Shown piece by piece: positions 35,201 to 50,200 of a stretch of 64,000 bases of DNA. This DNA is from Lithospermum erythrorhizon (Eukaryota; Streptophyta; Magnoliopsida; Boraginales; Boraginaceae): contig JADFUC010002318.1 in NCBI GenBank assembly GCA_019722365.1, positions 18,495 through 82,494 on the forward strand, written 5' to 3'. A program made the position numbers and the translations under genes. Numbering within the stretch: position 1 is the first letter of the stretch; every line of letters begins with the position of its first letter. The notes beneath the pieces were generated by a model. That model was not told where the DNA came from and searched no databases. It saw only the letters and a program-made list of their open reading frames with translations.

Positions 35201-38200
35201 TTGATATGTATTAAATTTTAAAAAAAAAAAAAAAAAAAAAGAGGATCCTTCTTTGATAATTTGATTGTCTAATTAGGCAATAAATATTGAATATATTTAA
35301 ATATATTATTAAGCTAGATGGTGGAACATGTGAGGGATTCAATATTTTGGAGAAATTATTAAAAAAAAAATATTATATTAGTTGTTGAATAAATATTTTC
35401 GAGAGTGATATAGTTAAAAGCAGTCGAGAAATAATGCGGAAGTAGTAATCAGGAAATAATTTTAGAATTAGTATTGGGTAATATATATTCTACATTTAAT
35501 TTAGTACTACTACTAAAAGCCACAAATAATTGTTTTAATCATTAAACTACAACTTCTAAAACTAACTTAGGTTAACTTAAGCAACTATGATAGACTTATA
35601 TATCTGAAAAAGTAAGCTATCATATTTCTATAACAAGAAAAAAAAAAAACACCATCCCTCACTCCCAAAAAAAGAACCCAAAATACCATAAGGCCCTACA
35701 TTTCCTCTCAAAAATTTCTTATTTCATTTACCCAGTTTAAATACTTAGATACTCTTGAATCTTTATTTTGTTTAAAGTTTTTCTTTTAAGAAAATAGAAA
35801 TAAGTGTAAAAATACTTTAAAAATTATAAGAATTAGATTTGTAGGTCAGATTTTGACACAGGCTGAATTATGAAAGGAAGTATTGATTTTATTCGTTTTA
35901 TTTTTCTGAAATCTTGGAAGTTAAATGGCTAGGAAATATATAAAATATGAAATAAATATCATACGTTTGAAAAAATTAAAATATTAAATCTTAAATTTTC
36001 CATTATTACCGTGAGCAAATCAAGAAAATGAATTGTTGCTATTTTGGTGATTTAACAACTAAGTAATTTTAAGCAAAAGGTATTTTGACTATAAATTAAA
36101 AGTAGTATTTTCTGAGAACTTTATCTGTAAATTTAAAGGATAGTTCTAAAGATGAGGAATTTATAAATTTGTTTTGGTATTTATTTGAATATGGGTATTA
36201 AAATTACTAGAATTGTATTTAAATGGAGAAAAATTGATTTTATTGAACAAATTAGGTGCTAAGTGTTTTATTACTCTACTATATTTTGAGTGGGAAAAAG
36301 TTTATGAGGATTTATGAAATTATTTTGGTATTTATTTGGTGTTTCAAGAAGTAAAAATGGAGAAATTCTAAAATGAAAAATGATATTTTAAAAAGGGAGT
36401 TAAATTCTGAAATAATAATAAACTTTGGGGATGATATTTTAGGTCGTTAAGGATGGTAAAATGTAAAATAAGTATAGAACCCAAAAATTTATAATACAAA
36501 ATATGTAAGAATTTAATAATGATGAATGTTCATAGATTAAAAATAGGAGTTAATGAGTAGAGCAAGTTGCTTAGAATAACTAGTTGAATCTTACGAGTAG
36601 TAACTTAATGAATCTTTGACATTGATTAAGTTGTTAGATATGATAGTTTATGTTGATATTGTTGATATGGTGATATGAAACATAAGTTTATAATAAAGTT
36701 CTTTGTCTCACTGATATATAGAGATGTTAGTTGCGTTATGTTGATAGAAAACGAGATATGGTGTAAATATCACGATTGTGAGATATGTACTTATGTATTA
36801 GTGGAGTTCTATATAGTTGACTTGTACATGTGGGAGTATACGAAATAGTTTGTTAAGCAATTTGTTATGCTGTGAGAAATATATACGAAACACTCTGTTA
36901 GCGGTGGCTGGTGTAGGAGGAATATATTGTGTAGGCAGAACTCTGAGTTAAGGGAGAAATACATATATGCGCGGGTGATGAATTATGAACCAAAACACAC
37001 TCTGTTAACAGGTGGCTACAGATGTGGGATAATACAACCCTTGTGTCGACGGCCATAACATGATTGAAATGGTTGATGTACTAACTATATATGTTGTGAG
37101 TAATAGGTTGCCTATATATGATTGTGGAGTTTAATTGCTTATGTGGTGTTTGTTGGAGTTATATGTTTTTGTTCATGATTACATTATGACTTTTGAGTTT
37201 GATTATCTTTGGACTAATTTTGTAGGCACATGTTTATGATATCATATATGTTGGACATTATCTTGATATAATAGGAAATTTGTTATATTTATATAAATCT
37301 TTGCACATAGACACAATTGTGATTGAAGTGCGTATTCACACGGCCTTATATATTGACTCCACTTTTCTATGTTGTGGCATTGTGCAGGAGGTTGTGATTA
37401 GTAAGCGGAGTTGGGGTAGTTAACATGGAGTCGACTTCTGGAATGCAGGGTCGTAGGTGAGGCGTTGGTGACTAAGAAGTCACCAGCAGGTCCTTCCATT
37501 ATCGGTGTGTTCATATCTTTTTGTTGCCTTTAGACTTTATTTTTTATTTTTGAGAGTCATTTGGAACTGATTGTTGTGTTGTATTTTGGAGAATTATTGT
37601 TTGGTTGATGTGTTGGGTGGAGATGTCTAGTTAATTTCACGATGAAAATATTTATAGATGTAAATCCGTTGTATCACAGGATCTTTGCTTGATCCTAACC
37701 TCAGTGGAATCTGGGCGGGTCGTTACAATTTTAATTTGTCGGAGACTAGGTTCAATTTTACTATTGGTGGTTATGTTCCTAGATGCCAGATGAATTCGAG
37801 TTGTCGATGTTGGAGTCTTTCTTGGCCAGATACAGATCTTTCCCTTTTTTTTTTGTTGAGGATGCACTTTGGAAGATTTTAGGATTTAGCTTCACGTGTG
37901 AGAAAAAAAGACCCTTAAGGGAAGGTTGAGATGAATCGTTTTCGTTGTTACGAGTTGACATAATGTTTGAAGCGATTAGTAAGTCGAGTGAATATCTGAT
38001 TGTGAAGTTGGATCGAGAAAGAGCATACAGTTTTCGTGATGATGTTTATTCAAGGCACGGTGGTTGATAGGTTTTATCTTTTTTCGCATTTGAATAATGT
38101 TGGTTGAAATTGAATATAGGGCAGTCTAGGGGTTAAGATGATAAGTTGTTGGCTGATATTTTTGATGAATTGTCAAATGAGGGTGATATGCCAAAAATTT

Positions 38201-41200
38201 GTTAGAAGGATCCCCTGATAAGGGATTTGGAGTTGTTAAGCTGTTGAGATTTATATATATGGATTATAAGGGGACTAAGAGTGAGTTGAAGTGGAAAATT
38301 TCACTGCAAAGATTTAGTGGTAATTATATGGTTGTGAGTAAGGTTATAAATTATCTAGAAGCATTAAAAAAAATGCTTTGCATATCTGGAATAATTGAGG
38401 AAAAAGGGTGTTGGTAGAAAATTATTGTGGTACTACTCATTCGTATAAGCAAGGAATTAAATATGAACGTTAACAAATTGGGATGACTTTGATGATGAGA
38501 ATATAGAGAAAAGGTTGAGCTGAGGACACAGTTGTTGCCTCCATAAAGCGTATGAGAAGGAGAAGCTTGATGAATGAGAGTTGTAATGAGTTGAAAAAGA
38601 AAAGAAAATGCATATTACATTTGCATGTCGTATGAGTTTTCTAATTCTCAAGTTGTTAGTGTTTCTTGGAAAGAAGGAGTGAAATAGTGGGATTTCGAGG
38701 AAGCGATTGATGAAGTAGGACCGATTGAGGAAGAATTGTTTGAAATAAATTGTGATATAGCATTTTGAGGGACTCTAGGAGAAATTACCATATGAAGTGG
38801 AAAAGTTTGACCATTGTAGGAAGCATGTTAGGATGGTAAATGTTAGGATGGTAAGACTAGTTGAACTTGTCTCAAAAGTGTAGAATGTACCAAGTCGGAT
38901 ATGAGTTCATTCTTTTCAAGATGATGAAACTCTGAGACAAATTCACAGTGTTGATTATTAGGGTGAATCAAGGATTATAGTTGGATGGAAATAAATTATT
39001 TAAGGTTGGTGTAAGTGGAAGTAATTGCGTGAATTATAGAACATGATTGAGGTTATGGTGGAATGAGTAAAGAGTTTACGATGATGATGTTTTCGAGAAA
39101 AATGTAAATGATAAGACATTGATTATAGTTGGATTTAGCATCAAATGGTTAATTGATCTTTTTTGTTTAGTTATTGACGGTCGGGGAAAGTATGAAAGGA
39201 AGTGATGATTTCTAGGAGGACTTGAATCTATCATATGCAAAATGAACAATCATATTCAGCATTTAAAAATACCTATGGAAAAAGAAAAAAGAGCTCAAAT
39301 ATATATAAATTAGCTCAGGCTTATGAGGTTAAGCATTTGGTAAAACTTTGTGTTTTAATCAATCCATGAGGCCCAGAATCGTCTTTTACTCATAAATATG
39401 ATCCAAGCGGTGATTATAAAAGAAGATTAATTCGTCTAAGTCATACTCTAATCGAGAATAAAGAACAAGTAGACTTACCAACCTAAAAATATATATAAAA
39501 TATCGCTCCAAATGAGACGTAAAAGATCTGAGTCCTCTGAGCATTTATCTGTAAAATTTTGTAAAAGAGGGGCCTATTTCGTAATTTTACACAAATTTGA
39601 TGACATAATTTTATACTTGCATAAATTTGATGTATTTTGTAATTTGTACAAATCTGTTATACTTTTGAAATTTTGATGATTTATGTAAGTGATGGAAATG
39701 AGGCGTTAGATGAGATAATTGTATGCGGATTGAACAATTAGATTGTACAGCAGGTGCTTGGTAAATAATGATAAGTTAGGATATATGGTAATTGTTGGAC
39801 AATTAATATATTAGGTAACTCGATTGAGATTGAGGATTATGGTGGCTTACCGGACTCGCTCATAATCTATATATTAATATGATGTTAAGTTAAACATAAA
39901 TTAATATATTGCTAATTTCGATCGAGACCTAAAAGTCACAAACCAATGGAACTATAATTTAATTATAACTTCGGGGTTTAAAATATAAATATATAAGAAT
40001 ATTGGGGTGAAATTTCAATTGTTGGAAAATGCACCCCCATAGAAATCTTTGGCGAGAACCGAGAAGAGGAAGGGAATTCTAAAATCTTCTTTTTAGAAGA
40101 ATTCTAGAATGTTTTTCTTAAGAAGGTGGAAGAGTTTCACCACATTTCTTTGAAAACTTTAAAAGTAGGGATTTTGAGCCCTATATAAAGACCACTTTTA
40201 GAGATGAAAAGCACTACATGATTCTTGACCTTTGAAGTTGAGAATTTTCTCTCTTTTTCTCTGCCATTTTCAAGCGATCGTGAAAATTATCAAATTTTAC
40301 GCCCAACCTCGTCTACAACTTTATATTATAAAAAGCTCTACAAGTAAAGCTCACGGAGGAGTTCGTTCATACGTTGTTGTTGATTGTGCTAGAGACAATC
40401 TGATGATTGTTCAAAAGTCTCCTCAGTTATTCTTTTGCAAATTCATGAAGAAAGGTATACACTTGTATATTATTGGTTCTGTTATAAGTAAAAATCTTAG
40501 TGCCGGTTGATATTATAATTGTTATTTTAATCTCAAAAACCCAATGATGGTATCATCTTGGTCAATTGTAATTACATAATTAAATGCATGAAAATATTTA
40601 TATATTATTGAGTGCAGATCTTATACATTACAAGCTGTAATTAGATAATTTTTAATTGAATTGTGAAATATGTTGATTAAATAATTAAATAAAATTTAAT
40701 TGTTAATAATTTTCGAAAATAATCATTGTGATTAATCGAAATATTTTATCAGTTCTATGAATTTTTCAGGAATTGTTTTAGCAAAAAATTATATCAGTTT
40801 ACGTTTCGAATCGATTAAAACTAATGATTTAAGAAAAGAATGTTACTGCCAGCAGCGGCCCAGTACAGGCAGTTGGGATGTGGCATGGCATCCGGCCACA
40901 AGTGGAGAATAGTGATGTCCGGCCAATAACATCATCAATCAAACCGTTGGTAGGCAAACCCGGGTGACTCGTTGACTTCTCGAGTTATTTCGATTTGGCA
41001 AGGCAACCAGCAGCCACGTCGGCATCCATGTGAATGACGAGTCGGCATCCGTTGCCGCGTCACACCTGCGCTGATGTCACGCTTGGCCCGGTGGATCCGT
41101 GGTCCGTTGGTTTGGACGTGGATGATCGACCGTGTTGAGGTACCGCTTTATTGGGTTTACGGTTTGGGCGACTTTTCACGATAGCCTTTTGCGGCTTGTT

Positions 41201-44200
41201 TGGCAGGTTTAAGTTTTAAATTGTTTTAAGCTCTTATTTTGCTCAAATTAATATTTGATATTAATTAAAATTATTTTAAATTAATTTCAAGTTAGAAATT
41301 AATTTAATTAATTCATTAACAAACTTCTAATAGTTCTAATTTGATTATAAGTTATTTTATTGATATTATATATTGATTAAAATAACATTAATTCAATAAT
41401 TCAAATTGATTTAATTAAATTAGAAATGCATATTATTTGATAATTGAAGTTTCTTAATAACATATAATCAAATAAAATTTATTAATAGTGAAATTAAATA
41501 AATATTATTTTAGAAATGCTTATTATTTAATATTTATTATTAAAACAATTAAAATAGTTTATGAATATTTTATATTTACGTAATTAAAATGTATGTTTCA
41601 TTTGATGAATATACAATGACATTTAGTTAGATTATTTGTGTGATTTAGAATATTGTTAACATCAATTTCTTAATAGCTTTGCTTTAAATTACTATTATTG
41701 GATAATGTGAAATGCATGATATATATTTGATAATGGATTAGAAAGAATGAGTGGTATGACTTAGATGTATTTTTGAAAATAAACACAACAGTTAATCTTT
41801 GCCTAAGATAAGAATGAGTAGAGATATTATTATTTAATGTAAATATAATTAATTGATTTAATTAGTTCAATTAATTTAATATAATTAGTTCAATTAATTT
41901 GAATTTAACAACTTTTAATAGTTCTAATTTGATTAGAAGTTATTTATTGATATTATATTCAATTCCTAAAATAAAGACTATTGATTAATTAATTCTAATT
42001 TGATTAAATTTAATAAATTAGATTAGATTTTTTAATTAAACCCACTTGAAATTTATTAAAACAAAATACATAATACGTTTTGGGATGAAATCAATACATA
42101 AAATAAAATCTTAAAAGGAAAACATAAATAAAATTACAAAGATGAAATTGAGGTCTATTTCGATGGATGAACCCAAGAAATAAAATTAGAGTCTTTGCTT
42201 AGTACTTTTAAGGATGCCCAATTATTTAGATAATGTTAATACTGTATCATCAAATGAGGTGTTCTTGACGTTGAGTTTCTTTAGAGTACTTTAATTTTCC
42301 TGGCCTTTGATCTGGGCCACACAGGCTGACTGCACTCCATGTCTTCTTGGCGCATGTGGTGGTACTGTTGCTCAACTTTGTTGTAGTTCTTAAGCGATAA
42401 ATCAACCCATTCTTGGCGTTGCTATGAAGATCTTTCTTACAGGGTACTCTTGTCGCCTAAGTTCATCTTTAATACCATTATCGATCTCTCGGGCTTTGCT
42501 TTAAGTCTCATTCGATACAACTTGTTTCTTTAGAAATTTTTGATGTACAAAGGTGACTTTTTTACATCCGGTCGTAAATTATATGATGATTTAGTTAGCA
42601 TGGCAAAATGTTTACCTCCAACTGCTTTTCAGCCATCAACTTCGCTAACATCAAAGGACATGATGATCTGGCATGTTGTCAACCCGATGTCGGCACTCTT
42701 AGTAATCTTTACCCGATACCGATCTGGTATGGAATTGATTTTCCTAAAAACTGCAAAACGCTTTGTTTGACCTCGGTGATGGTTGGACCAAAGTGTTTCG
42801 TGGTCCTCGCGTCCCCATTTCGACTCCCAGTACCAGGTTTTTTAGCAATATTCATAAAGCCGTGTTTTTTTCCTCGATTACAGTGATGCATTTATGACCC
42901 AGTGCTGGGAATTTGTGTTAAACAGATAAATCCTTAACCAAATTGCGGAACAACTCCGCGAACTAAAATGTTACCTCCGCTACACCTGAAAGTACAGTGT
43001 GTGACCTCGAATTGTGCATCGATGTATCACTTGGTTTCTTCTTTTGCCCCGTCATTTTGTATTTTTTTATGCCCTCGCCGTCATGTACTGACCTTTAGTA
43101 TGTAATCTATCAAATATCGCATCATAGTTATAAATTTATCCAACAAGCAACATCGCTAAACGATTGCACCCGGCGCATTATTAGCCTTGTTACTTAAGAA
43201 TTGTTGACATAGGCTTTCTTTTTTCGAACACGAAATTGCATAACCACAAACTATAAGGTGTTGTAGCTGCAGTTGATTGCTAGAAGGGGCATTACTTATG
43301 GTTGGGGATTGGTTAGTAGTTAAATCAAACACCTCAAGCCACTCTTAACTTCCTGACCTTTAGATGGTTGGCATTAGGAACTGCCCAAGTCATTTCCTTT
43401 TATTAGGTTTAGAACCTTGCTTATCATACTATAAGATCTAGGTTGTGCGTGGTTTTGCAGTTGGGATGAAAATACGAGTTGATCAAATTGTGGAACGCAG
43501 TGCCTTGAAGACCATCCCCTACACGTCGGTTTGCTAAAGACAGAATCTTGGTTTGTTCCTCTTACGAAACCTAAAACATGACCGATATGGTAAAGAAACA
43601 GAATGGAGGAGTACATCATAAAAATTTAATCAAAACTAATCCAAAACATCTTAGGTCATCCTCCTCGAAACCAACATTGAAATAGAATCAATAGAGGCGG
43701 CTACTGCTAGTTCCTTTACGCACAGGCGGAATTTGGCAACTGACCAGTTGTGATTGAGCTCTGTGAGGCTTCCAGTGGCAGTGGCTCATCGACAGTAGGT
43801 AAGTTCATCAAAACAAGTGAGGTACACCTCGTCCGGATCAATAGGGAAGGCCGAGTTCTCTAGTGGGAGAAAGCGGTTCCCCATTTGAAAACTCGTTAGT
43901 GGCCTTTAATTAACAGGACCAACCTCAGCAAATCTAATAAATCAACTTTTAAATCTAATTAGGATAATGTTTATTTAAGGATGTTTATCATAAAACTTCA
44001 AAAGCTTTAAACCGGCCAAAAACTTCCTTAGAATTTAAATGGAGGGCCCGTGAGAAAATTGCCAACCGACACATATTTCAATTTTTGAGTTTAACCAAAG
44101 CTTTGAGCAGGGACATAGTTTCTGGTGAAAGTAAATAAGCAGTTAATAGTGTCGGTCAGTAAACCGGTTAGTTCTAATTCTTTGTGAACTATATATACGT

Positions 44201-47200
44201 AAAGTTTGAATAATGGTTTAAACTTTTCAACGGGGAAAGGCATGCTTGCCCGTCCTCATAGGAGGTGGATTTGATGGTTCTTTGTCGGCCATAAGACACA
44301 AAGCGATGGTAGAGGGTCGTATGGTTTTAGGTTTTTTGAGGAGAGAAGTCGAGCCTGATGGCTTAGGAATGATCTATTCATAATTCGAGATGATTTAATT
44401 AAATTAAAAATCAAGTATTATTTAGTAATTGGGGTTTCTTAATAGATAGAATCTGAAATTAAAAGTGTAAACAAATAAATAGTATTTTTAGAAATGCTTA
44501 TTTAATATTTATTGTTAAAACACTTAAAATTGTTTAAGTAAAAAAAATAAAAAAATAAAAAAACTTAAAATAGTTTAAGTAAATATTTTACACTTATGTA
44601 ATTAAAATGTATATTTCATTTGATGAATATATAATCACATATTTATTTAGATTATTTGTGTGCTTTAAAATATTGTTCTTGTCAAATTCTAATTACACTA
44701 TTTATTATTGGATAATGACAAATGCATGATATATATATATATATATATATATATAAAGAGACCAGTAAATATGACTTAAGGTCATAATTTTTTTGAAGAA
44801 ATACGGCTTGATTAATCTTGCCTAAGATGAATAGTGAGAATATATTATTATTTAATGAAAATACTTAATTAATTAAAAGAAATTGAGCATAGGAGGCAGA
44901 GACAGATAATAAAGATCATTAGAGAGGAATGAGCATAGTTTAGAACTAGTGCAGTTTTATAGGTCATATCACTAGTCTTTGTTGGTATTATATTTTATGT
45001 TTTAATTTATGTTATATATAACTACTTGTGTACATATTCTTAACTTGATTCAAATTGGTTAAAATATAACTAATCCACCAATAAATTAAGTAGTATTGTC
45101 ATACCAACTCTAAAGTTGGATTTGAGTCTCATTTATGTGGACTACGGTTGGCGTATCATACTTAGTCTTTCAGTAGGTGTTTATCTGACCCCACAGGAAG
45201 TGTAGGACTTAAGGTATAAACATCAAGCCCGACTCACATGTGTGTGGGCTTGTTAACTGACGGTGATTTTGATCAGGGCCGGGCAGCCGTTGACAAAAGC
45301 AGTCACTATATGGTCTAAAGATAGAACTTTAGTGATGCCGAAGTCATAGTATTTTGATTGGTGATGGTGCACCCACCTCGATTAGAATTCATTTTAGTAT
45401 ATGAGTACGTTTTAATTAGGATTGTAAGCACAAGTGATTAATTTATTATATGATTTTTAGAATTACTTATTATGACATGAATAACTAAAACTATATCATT
45501 ATTACATATCTTTTTATTTATATTCCTTTATGAATAATAACTCTAATATACCCGACTCACTTTCAAAATATGCATGGCAGCCAGTAGTTACGATGACATA
45601 GAGCGAATCATGGAATGACAATAAATGGAAGATGAGATGAGTAGACAACTACTACTCAAGTCATATATTTATGTTGTGGACCACTAGATTATTAATTTTG
45701 TTACATAGTGTTGAACGGATCTGACACGTTACAAAAATGTGTGTGTTACAAGAATAGAAGAAGGTAGTGCGAGGCAGAGATTGTAGGTAGGCAAAGGCAA
45801 AGTTCGTCGTTCTTTGTGAGATCGGTTGCTTCGGTTCCAATGAGATAGTAATTAAACCAAAACAATAATAATATCTATTACGACTTTGGCTTGAAAGCAT
45901 CATTTAGGTTCACAAGCTGGAAAATGATATTCAATTAGGCATTTCATTACTCAAAATAGTATAGTTTATAGTACGGCATCTAGTCGAATGAGTCATATAT
46001 TGAATACATATATTTGAGACCTACAACATACAAAAATAAAGAGAACAAGCCAAATAGCTTGAATCCTTCCTATACATGGCATTCTGAGCTTGGTCACATG
46101 ATGCATTAGAAATTGCATACATATACAATTTGACATCATCTGAGTTTTTGAACCATATGATCAACGCCAAATCATACTTGCTGAAAAGATGATAAATCAC
46201 CTTTCTTTGGAACAAGTGAGAGAGACATGATTTATTGGGTATCATGCATATTGATGTGTGTGTGGACCAATGAATACTCCTACTTAAGGAGGTTACTCGT
46301 ACTTAATCTTCGTGATTATAATAGATATATAATAGTTACATATATCTAGTGAAGCGTAAAACGAAACTTTTTGAAGAAGTTCAAAAGAGAATTTCTAAAG
46401 GTTAGGAGCAGTATAATAAAATGATTAAGGTTCTCGGTTTGGCAGAGGCGGAGAATCGTAGCTATGTATTTGAAGCACGTCTTAAGAAGTGTAGTCTTGT
46501 ACTTGGCTTCGCTCCTACGGAAACACCTCGACATAATGGTGTATCAGAAGGAGAAAATCGAACATATTGGATATACTTCGATCCATGATAAAAGCGCATC
46601 GAGGCATCCGTTAGTTTTTGGGGATATGCATTATAAGCTGCCATTTTGTACTAAATAAATGTCAACTAAATTAAATTTGCTAAGATTCCACATGAAATGT
46701 GGTTTGGGATCTGTCCCATGTAATTGGTCATATGAAGATTGGAGTAGTGAAGCCTATGTCAAGAGAAGTGACCATGGATAAACTTGGACGAAATTTGAAA
46801 TGTTATTTCATTAGTTATCTGAAAAACCATAGGGTATTATTTCACCTACCAGCGTGATAATAAGATTTTCATTGGACGAAATGGCGTTTTCGCTTGAGAG
46901 AATACATAGACAAAATATATGAAGAAGTGGGGAGAATCTTGGAGCACGTGACTGGTTTTTCAGCGATAGGAGTTGTGTCACTTTGTGCCTTTAAGCGTCT
47001 TAAAATAGCAGGGGTATTATAAAAGACTTGAGTTATGTATACTACAAGTATTGTTGATATGTTTGTAGAGTACAAACTTGGCAAGAAGGATCCAGGAGCC
47101 AAAAGATCGGTGAGTTGTGCGAAGGCATTAAAGAGGATCCCGATCATGGAGTGTGGGTGATATGATGTTAATTGAGGAATCAATCAAGGAGTGTGATTGA

Positions 47201-50200
47201 TATGTTGATTAAGGGATAAATCAAGGATGATGTGATTAAGGCAATCGTCTAAATAAGGAAGATCTAACTCGATTTAGCTGTTTGACCATTTCAATGAAGG
47301 AGTTAATGAGTGGATCATTAACTATGGAAAACAACATATGCAATCAGGGATTGTGTGATTTGAGGAATGATAAGTTGATTGTTAGTTGCTTCGAGAAAGT
47401 TTTCGAGGTAGCAGGTATCTCGACTAGTCGTTGAAGATAGATTACCCAATTAAGGATTTGCTAATTCTAATTGGCAATCAAGTTGAAAGGATTGATCAAA
47501 AGCGTGATCGATGGTGGCTGCGTAACTAGCCGTTGGAGGATGCGATGGTACCAGAGTTAGAGCTTTACTACAGTTTATAGCCTGGGTTAATTCTAAGGAA
47601 TTATGTATTAATAGAAGTGAGAAAAGAATTAGAGTGATTCTTGTTGAAAGCAATATTATAGTGAAGTCTGGCGGTTTGAGTGCTTACGATTGATTGCTTG
47701 TACCATTTAGGCTGCTTATAGTGGAACACGGTGGAGTCACGGAAGGTGACACCGCCTTTAAGGCCAGGGCGTAGGCATTTTCGCTGCCAAATATTCTATG
47801 TCTTTTACTTGCTTATTTTTTGTTACTTGAGTGGCTTAGGTATTTTCATTATAGTAATACTTGGAGGACATCGAGTGGTATCGGAGAAAGGAACACGGTC
47901 AGACTAATATCTTGTGTTCAACGATCATGGCTAGCTCGAGTACTTTTTATGATGCCAGCCAGGGCTATTGTCTTCGATTAGAGTCCACTACGATCGACAA
48001 AAATTAATTTAGGATACGGAAAGACTGGTAGGCGTACATCGACTCAAGCGAGTTTGGATTGTTGCGTGTTATTGATAAAGAAATTATGAAGTCAAACTCA
48101 AGGATGGAGACAACGAAAAGAACTATTGATATACGGATGATGATGAGAAGAAAAAGGTTCAACTCAATAAAAGGGAAAGAAATATCATCATGAGCTCTCT
48201 AACTCTTGATGAATATAGTAAAGTCAGTGCATGTGAGACAACCAAGCAGATGTGGGATGTCACTCTGACAACCTATGAAGGTACAAATCAAGTTAAGGAT
48301 AATCGGATTGCTTTTCTCACCAAAGAAGTAGAACTTTTCACAATGAAAGATGATGAGAGTATTTATGACATGACTTCCAGTGGAAACTGACAAACTTCAG
48401 AAGTCTTATGAAACATTACACACATATAAAGTATGTAATAAAATTATGATGTACTCTAAAAACAAGTTCTCATGGAATGCAATGGTTGCCTCTCTCTTTA
48501 ACAATCTCGAAATTTAAAATGGAAGTAACTCTTGAGGACTTAAGCGGAAGGTTATGCGTATGGGAATGAAAGATATAAGAAACAAGATGAGAAATTCGAA
48601 GAGAAGAGGTTAAAGAGAAACATTACATTAAATGTTGTTAAAGAAAGAGTCAATAAAGAAAGATTTAGTACAAATGATCAAAGAGAGGAAATTTGAGCCT
48701 TACAGAGGGATAGCAGGTCAATATGGCCTGCAAGCGAGAAGGGACATCATGCATTATAGAGGTGTCGACAAAAGACATTTATAGATCGAATGCGAGGAGA
48801 AGGAAGAGATGAGGGAAAGAAGAGGACTTTTTCTAGCTGGGTAATGAAGCGAAAGAATAGTGGAATGGTTTTACAGGCAGTTAAGGCCTTTCCAGACACG
48901 TGAGACAGATTAACATTCTCCAAACATAATTAGTATGATGATGGATCAGGTCACTTTTGGAGATGGAAGAAAGAAAAATTATTGGTAAAGGAACGTTTGG
49001 GCTGAAGGAAGGTGATTATTAGATATGTATGGCTTGTGGAGCAGCCCAAATTTAACTTGTTGAGCATTAGTCAACTCTATGATAAAGGTATAAAAAGTTA
49101 GCTTAACTGATACTCATCTTAATTTGTGGGGAGGAGCTCAAGGGAAATTCTAGGTGGCTATCGAGAAGGGAATATGTGTTTAAGCATTAGAGACAAAATC
49201 TAGCTTAAAATATTGGTTGTGGCATAGGGTGAACATACAAAGCGTATCCACCATTCAAAAGCTTTCCTCGCGATACACAGGTAAGAGGACTTTCAAAGAT
49301 AGAATTTTGTTAAAGATCAGAGTATGTAGAGGATGTCGATTGGGAAAGCAAACTAGGTCTACCTTGATCAAAAATGAAGTTTCCGCGCTCCCGAGTTACA
49401 GAACTATTACACATGAATCTATTCGGTCCGATTAAATGTTGCGAGCCAAAAGGAAAGTATACCTTTGTTGTGGTGGACTGACTATTCCACGGTTCTACTA
49501 GGTTTTCTTAAGTCATAGGGATGAAACTTTCGGGAATTTAGAAGTTGTGTGAGAGCAGTTGGAGAACGAGGAGTCTGAATATCAAAGATCGGGGAGTGAC
49601 AGGGGAACAAATTTTTTTGGAGGATTTAAAGTGTTTTGCAACAACCCATGGAATCAAACATGAGTTATCTGCGGCTAGAACACTTGAGAATGGAGTTGAG
49701 AACAGGGCTCTTATAAGAAATGGGAAGATCCATGTTGAATCAAATGGGCCCTTCCACAAAGTTTTTAAGGAGAAGAAACTGTGAATCTTTTGCTTTCCGC
49801 ATCAATGAGTAATCCCCTAATCAGGACACATACTTGGAAAAACACCGTATCACATTATGTTCAATAAAACTCTAACATTTCATTTTGAAGTGTTTGGATG
49901 CGGTATTTTTTTAATTCGAGAGAAAAGGGAATTTGAACCATGATCGATGATGGATTGTCGGTGGGCTACTCGAGTGTGAAGCGAGCCCTCTACGAGTTTT
50001 CAACAAGAAGCCTTGAGTCGTTGAATCCATAAATGTTATAGCCATGTGATGAAAAAAGAAATTGTGCAGCGATCGGATGATGATGAAGAGGCCCACGTCA
50101 AATAACTTCGAATCTGAGTGGCTGAGATCGAATCAAAAGACGAGATCGGACTTCATGCCAAAAATTCAAGGCTCGATCGTCACAAATCCATTTGGATGCA

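Larger units (their letters stand above)
41230..44890 (+). repeat. Leader segment of copia C, tandemly duplicated
   Basis: The block 41,230-41,870 (AATTAATATTTGATATT through TAATCTTTGCCTAAGAT) reappears as 41,871-42,045 plus 44,386-44,890, for example CTTAATAACATATAATC against CTTAATAGATAGAATC, and GCCTAAGATGAATAGTGAG. Copia B has only one copy. The second copy is split by 42,046-44,385. Confidence 0.65.

Noticed and set aside
39797..40020. Tandem LTR-interior-LTR arrangement left of copia C
   Set aside because: Text before the LTR core resembles the region before the core in B's 3' LTR, but it is more simply explained as part of a longer LTR whose 5' end is lost in B's first LTR.
42709..42891. 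60-codon minus frame in the unrecognised insertion
   Set aside because: It is open by chance length only, and no family or start context supports it. The block is described as a whole instead.
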